From: Chaetorhynchus papuensis
Taxonomy: Eukaryota > Chordata > Aves > Passeriformes > Rhipiduridae
Assembly: GCA_013396525.1 (NCBI GenBank)
Contig: VWYX01000210.1
Location: 238,433-302,432 of the forward strand
Length of the DNA: 64,000 bases
Direction: 5' to 3'
Below are positions 50,995-61,000 of this stretch, one piece after another. The notes under the pieces were generated by a model. The model saw nothing but the letters and a program-made list of their open reading frames with translations. It was not told the origin of the DNA and ran no database searches. The translations under genes were made by a program, and so were the position numbers. Position 1 is the first letter of the stretch. Every line of letters begins with the position of its first letter.

Positions 50995-51573
50995 TGTCCC
51001 CAAAATCTGGGAAATAAATTCTCCAACCGATTTGTTAGGTTACAAATCCAGCATTACATTATAAGCAGTGCCAGATGCACAGGGAATTGTCCCCAAAGCA
51101 TGTGTGCTCAGTAACCTAACAGACCAGGTTATATTCAATATTCATCATATTTTTGAACATATGCATATATGCTAATTGTTTCCATGGACTTGTTTGGATA
51201 TGGTTCAGGATCTTGTGATGAATATTTTCTCCTTGCGAGTACCTCAAGTATGTCAAGTCATACTTCCCTCATCACTCTTTGCTCCGACACACAATCCTTG
51301 TTCTCAAAACTAACATACCAGCTAGTAAATATTAATCACTGATAGAAGTAAACAAGGAAGCATTAGCTGGAAGATGACTTATTAGTCACAGATATAAGGA
51401 GTTACCACAAGGCCACGCTAATCCCTGGCATTTGTTCAAACCACTGTAGGGTACAAAACAAGCATTAACCACCAATATAGGGATCACACACTACATTCTA
51501 AAGTTGAAAGAATTTTCCAACATCTTCCCCCACTGCTGCATATACTTACAGAAGTAGAACCCATTTTCTAACA
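50995..51573 (-). mobile_element. Solo LTR-like insertion with 4-bp CAGG target-site duplication
   Basis: A 579-bp block interrupts the CR1 exactly where the 3'-UTR part should follow. Its termini are TGT (50995) and ACA (51573), and it is flanked by CAGG at 50991-50994 and 51574-51577. TG...CA ends with a 4-bp duplication are the signature of retroviral integration (4 bp is usual in ERV1-type elements). Orientation is probably minus: read that way the end (AATTTATTTCCC, then TTTTGGGGACA) looks like a bird LTR U5. No TATA or polyadenylation signal is certain. A non-LTR origin is possible but the ends argue against it. Confidence 0.75.
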
Positions 51574-51885
51574 CAGGCCCTGATCTCTTCTCTGTGGTGA
51601 CCAATGACAGGACTCAAGGCAGTGGCCTGAAGTTGTGTCAAGGGAGGCTTAAGTTGGATATCAGGAAAAGGTTTTTCACCCAGAAGGGGATTGGGCACTG
51701 GAACAGGCTCCCCAGAGCAGTGGTCACAGCACCAGACTGAAAGAGTTCAGTAAGTGTTTGGGCAATGCTTTCAGGTCTATGGTGTGATTCTTGGGGTGTC
51801 CTGTGCAGGGCCAGGAGTTGGACTTCATGATCCTGATGAGTCCCTTACAACTCAGCTGAATTTGTGGTTCTATGGTTCTGCCTCA
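51574..51885 (+). mobile_element. CR1 LINE, third piece (3' UTR)
   Basis: Begins with the right CAGG, then CCTGATCTCTTCTCTGTGGT and the CR1 series GACCAATGACAGGACTCAAG, GGATATCAGGAAAAGG, GGGCACTGGAACAGGCTCCC, GTGCAGGGCCAGGAGTTGGA and the terminal GGTTCTATGGTTCTG. With both LTR insertions removed, the three pieces join into one collinear CR1 of about 1.15 kb. Confidence 0.92.
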
Positions 51886-52189
51886 AATCACAGAAAGCTG
51901 AGAAAAGCCAACATCTTCAGAATTCCAGACCTGAGTCCAAGCTTTTAGATGATGGCTGGTAGCATTCTAATTGTTAGTGGTGCATGGAAGTACATTGTAA
52001 TGGCAGAACAAACTCTGGAATTTTAAGACAGTACCAGAAATCCTGACACTGGTATTTCTGTGTGAAAATGACTTCCCTCCTGCTGAGCAGGGCTCCACAA
52101 TCCTGCTAAGGAAAAAACTCTAGTGAAATACATCCACCTCTGTAGCACAAGCTCTACAAGCTCTACACCGCACTGAACCGTGCTATAGG

Positions 52190-52213
52190 AACATGTGGGA
52201 TGTTCCACATGTT
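52190..52213. repeat. Hairpin, 9-bp perfect arms
   Basis: AACATGTGG (52190-52198) and CCACATGTT (52205-52213) around a 6-base loop. Confidence 0.85.
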
Positions 52214-52276
52214 ACCAGATGTGTTGTAAAAACTTATGTATCAGTAAGATGGTGCTGCACTGTGTAGTTTCAAGTA

Positions 52277-52310
52277 GAAAATCTAACCAAGATGCCTTGG
52301 TTAGATTTTC
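52277..52310. repeat. Hairpin, 15-bp perfect arms, 4-base loop
   Basis: GAAAATCTAACCAAG (52277-52291) pairs perfectly with CTTGGTTAGATTTTC (52296-52310) around the loop ATGC. No T-run follows. Confidence 0.95.
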
Positions 52311-52631
52311 AAAGTTTCTGGAAAGCTGACAGCTCTCACAAGCAAGTGCTGAGAACCTCTGGAGATCTTCTGTTTTCATCAAAGTGCTTAAAAGCTCCCA
52401 CTGAACCCTTTAACTAGAGATATTAGGATTAACATTGTTCACTGCAACAGCTGTTACCTCACCCATGATAATTCTGTGTGGAAGTGGAGCAAGGTTTGTA
52501 GAGAAGAGACATTGCTTTTATTAAAACTACTAGTGCAGTGTGGTAAAGAAAGATTTCAGGATCATAATCCTTCAGTCTTTCTAAATACTCAGTAATAGAG
52601 ATGCCGAAGCATGTAGAAGATGGCCAACTAC

Positions 52632-52674
52632 AAAACTATTTTCTATTTAAAAATAGTTTTTAAACTATAGTTTA
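52632..52674. repeat. Hairpin plus adjacent 14-bp perfect palindrome
   Basis: AAAACTATTTT (52632-52642) pairs with AAAATAGTTTT (52650-52660) and is followed at once by the palindrome TAAACTATAGTTTA (52661-52674). All are AT-rich. Confidence 0.9.
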
Positions 52675-55600
52675 AAATTAATAGTTTTAATAGTTATTAT
52701 GGTTTACATATTCAGAAGAAAATTCTTTTTATATGTCCTTCAGAAAGTAGGAGTATACACAGAGATGGAAGAAATGAACAAAAGTTACAGTCTTCACACC
52801 TCTTAAGGAGTTTCACAGTTTTATTCTTAGCTTCCTTAGGAGATGTGGAAAAGACTAGACAACAATTTCTTGATCCTAGGATACTATCAATAAAAAATTG
52901 CATCACCGGTATAAGTCAAAAGTTCTGTTTACTCTTCTTACACTTCAATTACAGCTCCTTTACATCAGCTTAATATGCTGTTCAGTAAAAAAAACCCCAC
53001 CAACTGGGTGTGGGCACAGTAAGTGAAAGAATAAGCATTAATAAAGAGAGGTTTAATGAGAGAGGACACATACCCACCTTCATCTTATTATTCCAGAGGG
53101 TGCCAGAACAGAAATGGGTCCACCCTCTGTTATGGGAGATATTAACTCTGATAGACTAGTCTTTTAATAGAGGAAGATTGCAGTGGGGTAGTCTTTAGGC
53201 AGCTTTCACTGTCATTATGTTATACTGCACCTAAAGCAGCACCAGCAAGAATCTTAATGAAAGATGAAAGCTGAGTGGCAGCAAGACTATTAAGAAAGAA
53301 GGCAAGGGTAGACTTAGAACACTTGCTGCTTAACAGAGTGAGGAAATGTATTTGGGGGGGCTTATTTTAAGCAACTTCCAGAACTTCATGCATTATTTAG
53401 CTCATTCTCCTATGTAACTTACACAGAGGTTATCTGTACTCATCATCAGACAGTATTTGCTGTTGCCCAGGGGATCATTTCCTCCATTTGTAGTGGTACA
53501 ATTTCAGTTTTGAGTTATAATTTTATTTTTTTTATCAGAATGGCATGCAGTGACATTGGAAAACATGTTCTGGCAGCGTAGGGAAACTAGAACTAGTAAT
53601 AATGTGAATAAATAAACTTGATTTCCAAATATTGCATGTCTGATGGTATGTTATCAGTTTACTGCCATCTTGTTTCTAAGATTACAGATTGTTTATTCTA
53701 ACCAAATAGGTGGATAGTAAAGCATTTTTATGTCCCTTCAGCAAGCATATATTTTTAAAAAATCTTTACTGGAGCTTGTTGAAAATAAGTCTGCCCAGTG
53801 ACAAACTATATTGTGACATATTATAGAGAGCTCAGCAATATAATTTTCACATAGATCAATACTTTTAGATTCCCATCACAATTCTCTCTTTGTGTTTGTT
53901 GACAGAAATAAAGTTTCCATGTTGAATTAGCTCAGCTACAGTAGAATATCTCATGTCAAGAATTAGACAAAGTGGTTGAGTTTGTTCAGTTTACAAAAAT
54001 CTGAATAATAAGAGAAAAATAATGAAAGGAGGGTAGGAGAGAGTCACTTAGCTATTTAGTCACACTCTGGAATGAAAACTATCAGAATTTTCAGAAAATA
54101 TTTTTGAAGTCCTATGAAAACACACAACAATACCTTGTAAGACCAAAATGTTGTCATTTTTGTAAGCAAATATTTTGAGGTATATTAACTTTTCTCAGAT
54201 AATGCTTCTGGTTATGCAAGATACCTTCTCGTGAAGGTATTCACTCTGCTCAACAGGTTTTTCTCTCTGATGTGACCCCACTGTTATTATCTTTACTTCC
54301 CTGAAACAAAAGGTCAGCTTTCAGAAATTAACCACATAGCAAGGTTTTTGTGTAAAAGCATTCCTGGTACAAACTCTCATTTTAAAAAATGTGGTGCAAT
54401 CTTGTTTACTTTTATACTGTGTTCAGTCTGAGCTGAACATAATCTTGGAGCCAGAGGAACTATCTGGGAGAATATTCTGATTTCCTTGACTTATTTGGCT
54501 TCATAACTTGTAGCTTGGAGGTGCCATTAAAAATAGTTTGTTCTAACTGTTGTGACAAAGTTGTATCTGAGATAGATTAGTTTTTTGTGTTGTAGCAATG
54601 GCAACCACAGGGTAACTGTACTATAACATTCAGCAAATATTCCTTCGAACTTACTTCCACACCATGTATCTCGTCAACAAATATAACATGATCCACTAAA
54701 CACAATATTTTTCCATGTCAATAAACCAGTTGCAGTTTTACATAATGTTACCATAAGATTTAGGACCATTACTTTAAATTTCCACTTCTAAATTTTATTT
54801 TAAATATATTTATTTTCATACAATTTAGTTTTTCTGTGGTTTGTCATGCTTTGAAAAGAGATGTAATTGTCACGTAAATCATCTGTGCATTAATATGTAT
54901 ACAGAAGCTATCTCATCTTTGTAACTCTTCACATGATCATCTTCCTTTTTCATCTGGATTACTTGAATGCTAATTTCAGCCTGTTTCATATAAATTTACA
55001 ATGCAAAGGTGTTTGAGAATAAAATAGAACTTTCTCTGGAAAATAAACCTGAAATAATATATGTTTGACATTCAACAAGGGAAATCTAAATTTGAAGCAT
55101 AATGGACTGGGCTAAAAAAAGAAATTATTGTAACCTAGAACAGTTATTTTCCTAACATTAATTCTGAGTATCTGAAGAAAACCCAACAAGAAGAAAAAAA
55201 TTCATGTGGCAAATCCTTATGCTGCATGTAAGAATGTTCCAGTTAAAAGTTTATGAGAGAAAAGTCCAATATGTGTTTAACATAATTTTTTGCACTGAGC
55301 TACTTCAAAAGCAGAGATATTGTCTTCTGAAGTCATTACCTTCCAATCAACAGTAATTACACATAACTTTATTTGCTATAATTCACATCTCTTTCAGAAA
55401 TTAAATTTATTGCAATTCCTACTCTTAAGTGAAATATATAGCCTTTGAATTTCAAAAGTAAGAAACTAAAGCATTGTTGTATGTATGACACTCAGTAAAG
55501 CATGTTGGTAAAATGAAGATAAATGATTAGACAACTAATCCAACAATTATTCTGCAAAATTCTTTCTTACTCTTCCTCACTGTGTTTGGGGGTTTTAGGG

Positions 55601-55725
55601 CACATTTCTTGTTACATCACCAGATTTTAAAACAATTACTAAAGGATATTTTTTATTTCTGAATTTTTCAGCTAACTTCTGATCTGTGAATATTCATTGC
55701 ATTTCATTTAGGGTCTGTGAAAGTG

Positions 55726-56296
55726 TGTCATGGTTTAATCACAGCTGGCAACTAAGCCCTACACGGGTGAATCCCTCCACCTGGTGAGATGGGGGACAGA
55801 ATTAGAAAGGTGAAAGTGGGAAATCTCTGGGCTGAGATATTTTAATAGGTAATGCAAAACCACGCATGTAAGCAAAACTAAAAAAGGAATTAATTCGCTC
55901 CTCTCCTTCATTAACCCCAGGCAGATGTTCAGCCATCCCCAAGGGAGCAGTGCTCCTTTGTACGTAAATAACTTAGGAAGACAAATTACATCCCTATAAA
56001 TGTTCCCTTTCCTCCTTTCTCCCCCAGCTTTACATGGTGGGCATGACACCATATGGTCTGGAATATCCCTGTGGTCATTGTCACCTCTTCTGGCTGTGTC
56101 CCCTCCCAACTCCTTGTGCACTCCCAGCCTGCTCACTGGTGGAGTGAGGAGCAGAAAAGCCCTTGGCTCAGTGCAAGCCTTGCCCAGCAATAACTAAAAT
56201 ATCCCCATGTTGTGATCACTGTTTTCAAAACAAAACATGGCTCCATACTAGCTACTGTGAAGAAAATGAACTCTACCTCAGCCAGAAGCCATTGCA
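55726..56296 (-). mobile_element. Solo endogenous retrovirus LTR (full-length, decayed)
   Basis: Same family as the LTR at 20775-21313, in the opposite orientation. On the + strand it reads TGTCATGGTTTAATCACAGC with TGGCAACTAAGC (the LTR's 3' end inverted), a GGTGAGATGGGGGACAGAAT block, then CATGACACCATATGGTCTGG, the GTGTCCCCTCCCAACTCCTTG block, and an end ...CTCTACCTCAGCCAGAAGCC near 56290. On the - strand it therefore runs TGCAATGG...CCATGACA. The expected TATA box is degraded to ATGTAAAG near 56030. The flanks AAGTG/AAGGT are only loosely alike. No viral genes are present. Confidence 0.75.
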
Positions 56297-57544
56297 AAGG
56301 TCAGACTGACAGCACAGGAAGCTTATATGCTAAGAGGTAAAACACCAGCAGTGTGTTACGAGTTTCCAGAAGTTTTCCTCTGGAAGTCTTACACAAGGGA
56401 ATAGTGTGTCCTAAAAACAGGAAGATTTTTTTTCACCCTATGCAACATACAGCAGGTTGGCAACTCCAGTATTTGATTTTGGTTAGAGCTTACAAAAATA
56501 ACTCCTAATTTCTAAGGCAAGAAAGGCAACCTTAATTTCTAAGAAATCTGGTTAGTTTTTTCTAAAGATTTCTGCATTGGGCAGGAGCAGGGACTCTAAA
56601 ATCAGAACACTAAAACGATTATAAATTGTATTTCAAAATATTTTAATTAAGCTGAAAATAGCTTTTTTCCACAGAATGGTGCACCAGTTATTCTGTGTCA
56701 ATGACTCAACATTAAGAATATGCAATACAGAGAGAATGCACTCAGGGCAACAAGTTTCACTCTACATTATTTTAGTTGTATTCATGGCAGCTGTTGCAAT
56801 ACTGGGTGAAAGTTTGAGTCTGCAGCACTGAGACCATAAACTGTTGCCTCCTACAAAACAGAAATTCTAAAGAAATGCCATTTATTGCTATCTTCACATT
56901 CAAGCATGCCATGGAGCAGTAGCTGATAGTGGCAACATCCAAAGCAATCAAACATCTAGAAAGTATGTCAGTGCAGTAGATAAGATATCTGCATGGAAAT
57001 CAGACACTGAAGAACAAGTATTATATTGGTAACTTTTATATATAGGAAATAGTAGTTCTGAGGACTGTTAGCTGCTGTGGAGATTAGCAGTCCCACAGAA
57101 CAGCTTGCTCATTCCCCCACAGTCAGATGGGGGATAGTCAAGAGGTGAAAAGTGCAAAAACTCATGGGTTTATAAAAACAGTTTCATAGATAAAGAAAAA
57201 TTTTCTGTGCACAAAAAAGCCCAAGGAATTCATTTACTCTGTCACATGGCACTCAGCTATTCCATGGAGAGATTAATCACATATAACAGTTACTTGGCAA
57301 CAAAAACTCCATAATTTTAAACTTCTTCTTGAGAGAAAATACCTGGTAGAATAAGAGAGAAGAAAGGCAAAGATGTTTATTGCTTCTGCATAAGGAGAGC
57401 TAGCAAGATATCCCACGTAAGTCTGGCATTGCCTGGATTGAGATGCTCTCATTGACCATTATGGTTCCACAGCTTGTTTAACTATATGGGAAGATGGTAT
57501 TTCATGGTTCTGTTCCCAGAATTTCCAGAAAGAGTGTAAAGATA
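56297..57544. other. Unique-looking sequence, no gene seen
   Basis: AT-rich spacer between an LTR and a CR1; nothing recognisable. Confidence 0.5.
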
Positions 57545-58040
57545 GAACCATAGAATTGTTTAGGACAGAAAAGACCTGTTAAGATTACCAAGTACAACCA
57601 CTAACCCAGCACTGCCAAGTCCACCACTGAACCAGGTCCCTCAGCACTGCATCTACATGTCTTTTAAATACCACCAGAGATCGTGACTCCACCACTTCCC
57701 CAGGCAGTCTGTTTCAGTGTTAGACAACCCTTTCAGTGGGGGAATTTTTCCTAATATCCCATCTAAATTTCCCCTAGTGCAACTTGAGACCATTTCCTCT
57801 TGTCCTATCACATGTGACTTGGGAGAACAGATCAACTCCCACCTCACTACACTCTCCTCTCAGGTAGTTTAGAGAGCAACCTGCTGGCCATATTATCACT
57901 GTTAGAGGCCAGGTGCCATTGGCCAACTTGCTGGCTCATGGTTAGTTGCTGTTGACAAGCATCCCCAGGTCCTTTTTCACCAGGCAGCTTTCCAGATGCT
58001 CTTCCCCTGCCTGCAGCACTGCAGGGGTTGTGACCCCTAA
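57545..58040 (-). mobile_element. CR1 LINE 3' end with internal deletion
   Basis: Reverse-orientation CR1 tail: GAACCATAGAATTG at the 3' end, then the 3'-UTR marks CCCAGCACTGCCAAGTCCAC and GTCTTTTAAATACCACCAG, then CTCTCAGGTAGTTTAGAGAG. At about 57875-57905 it jumps to GAGGCCAGGTGCCATTGGCC, which skips the segment encoding the RT C-terminus. Up to 58040, the - strand reads HLESCLVKKDLGMLVNSN, a recognisable RT motif. Closely similar to the fragment at 7177-7322 where they overlap. Confidence 0.9.
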
Positions 58041-61000
58041 ATATTTGTAAAGATTTAAAGGGTGAACACCTTGGGAACAATCTAATAAAAGACTGCAGCC
58101 ATGTCTATAGTAGAAAGACAGCTCTTTTTTCTTACAGAGCAAGCAAGCTGGGCTAACTAGTGTGGAGAAACACATAAATTTGAAAATTCAGCTGTGGCTT
58201 GGGTGGATATAGGTGCACTTCTGTTATACAATTACGCTGTAATTAACTTTGAGCAGCAAGAAACCTCTTTACCAGGGAAGGTCCACAGAGTTTTGTTACA
58301 AAAAGCATAATGATCATACTATCAAAATAAGAAAAAAAAATAGTGCTACGTTAATTACTTTATTACTAAGGATTTATATTAAAATGTGCTGAATACTGTC
58401 ATCATTAGTTATATTACTATTATCATGTGTAGTCTTACAGATCACAATGTGAGTCTCTCAGTCCAGCTGCTACTGTATTATGCGAGATTTTAAATAATTT
58501 ATATTGTTGTTGCACATATTTTTCTGTCATCAAAAACTCTTTGATGTAATGCGGCATGTGATCATGAAACCTCAGCAAGTTCTACAGATACTGCCCTATT
58601 TGAATTTTCTTCCATAACTCTTCCCACATGATAAAAGAGGCCGTGCAGAACGTGAAGTCTTTGCATGACTGGGCAAGATAGCAGGGACTTCTGAGTGCAG
58701 AATCCATTGAGACTGCATCTGCATTGCTAGGTAGAACTTCCACAAGTCTCCCTGAGGGGAAGTCCAGCTGTGCCTCAGGAGACGGCTACCAGGAGAAGAA
58801 TATTCCCAGAGGGCAGCACAGGCATGACCACACCAGCCACAGCTGCTCCTGTGTGCTTCCTGCACAGCTGTCAGCCATTCTGTCAGCAGACTCTGTATCT
58901 CCAGACAGCCCTGCCTTCCTCCACGTACCTCAGAGCACACAATGCAACCTTCAATCCATTGCTATGTAAACGTGACTTCTCCAGGCTGCCAAATAAGTCC
59001 TCACATTATTCAGCCATGCTAAAGTAAAGATATGCCTACAAGGACACCACACGAAGCTTTGAAGGAGACACAGGACATGTGATGCCATGTCTCACGGAAA
59101 AGGCAGTTTTATTTCAAGGACGTGGACACATTTTAAGCATATCTCCAATCCACTCCAGGACAGTGACTGCAGCTGGTCAGTGTAACACATCACGGTTCAA
59201 CCACCCGCCCTTCCCAGGAGGGGCTGTGAAGGGGATTACATCTTGCACCTCAGCACCATGAGCCAGCAATATCTAGAACAGCTGGTGGGGAAGGTGCTGA
59301 AAACAAATTTTAATGCTTGGTGAGTAAGATTCGATAAAATGGCTTGCACACAGTAAATTCTTGAAACCTGAATGTTTCTCGAAGGAAATCACGGGATATT
59401 ACAGAGATGCAAAATGTAGAAAAAGCAGTGTTTCCAGACTGATATTTAATCATATCTTTTTGAAAATTTTCAATACTTCTAAGCTCCAAAAGCTAATTAA
59501 AGCACCATCAATAACAATACTTTTATATATCTGTGCAATGTTGATGGAAAAGAGTCAGTTTCTGATCTGAGCTGCCAATCGAAAAGCTCTGGTGTTCTCT
59601 AACATTTCTCCAGAGCTACAATTTTATAAGTAGCAAAAAGTACTCAGACTTACAAATAGACTGTGTTTTTATATTCCATTCACTATTGTAAATATTGGAT
59701 AAATACTGACAAGTATCATATATATATATATATATTTGTTTAGGGGCAAGAGTTGCTTCTTTATCTCTACACTAAGTTCTGCCAAGAGATACTTAGGGAA
59801 GAGCAGACGATCAGCAGATACAGAGCTGGAACAACTGGGCAACACTCAGCATAGTAGAGCAGAGTATTAGAAAGCTTCTGAGCTGATGAGACAAATTCAT
59901 CCATACCGAGAATCTGAGCCCTTCTTATTGCCATTTCCTATTACTTGAGCCCAAGAAAGGTTCAGAGAGCTGCAAAGTGGAAATTGCAGTAGCATAGCTA
60001 GGACCAGAAGAAGGCAATAGATAATGTGTGTATTCGTATGTATATAAGGCAACCTGAACACCCAGCCATCCAGTCAAATCATTTAATTCTTTAAGAATAA
60101 AAACAAGAAGAGAGACGTTTTGCTACCAACACTGTAATAAGCAATACTTATCAGGAGAACTTACTGTTGCTGCCTTTCACAATCAGAAAAATCACACAGC
60201 TTACTGTTGCCCCTTCAGCTGAATTTGGCCTTGCATGTTAGTCCTCACGGTTCTACTGTTGTGCTAATGACTACTACCTCCTTCTTAGTTATAAGCAGAT
60301 TTATAATGGCAGGGCCTAGTATGCCATTTCAACAGCCTGCAAATGACTTGTGTCACAGGATGAAATTGCTGTCCTTCCACTGCTGCCACCTCTCAAAGGG
60401 AATCAATAGGCTGCTACCTTCTAGTGGCAGGATTCAGGGAATCAACTAATTTGTGGGTTTTAAATACTCCATCAGGTAACACCACACCACATCTAGAGAG
60501 AATCGTTAGGTGCTGTCTGGCCGAGATGAGCATTATTCATTGGTCTATCACTGTTCACATAAGTGGAAAACGCCAGTACCCGACAGGGGAAAGCCAATAG
60601 GGATCAATCAATTTCCTCTAAGCCTCTTTGTACTACATTAAATGTTTGTGTGTTTAAATTTCTTTTCACAGCATGGTGCTACACTGCTGAGTACAGACTG
60701 CATCACAGTTTCATAAATAATACGTTAGTTAGTGGCAACCTAAACATTTCACTTACAATTCTTGAGCAATAGATTTTTCCTCCAAAACAAAATTATTATA
60801 TTTTGTCCTAACCCGTTTCTCTTGTTTGATAAGGAGAGTATCACAAAGACTGTTAAACCTGTATGGATTTCCCCTCAGACCCTACTTTATCTTTCCTCTC
60901 TTGCCTCCCATTGACAAGTCCGCTCATTCTTTTTCTTCTGAATTTTGTTATTAATCAATTCTGACTTAGGGCATCTGTCACTGAGAGTGATGTTACGTAG

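Larger units (their letters stand above)
51886..55725. other. Unique-looking AT-rich sequence with a palindrome cluster
   Basis: About 3.8 kb with no recognised gene or transposon. Four short perfect palindromes or hairpins lie within 52190-52674, and a 9-bp direct duplication (ACAAGCTCT twice, 52147-52164) lies just before them. Confidence 0.5.

Noticed and set aside
52277..52310. Perfect hairpin as a transcription terminator
   Set aside because: No T-run follows, the window is eukaryotic, and no gene lies next to it.
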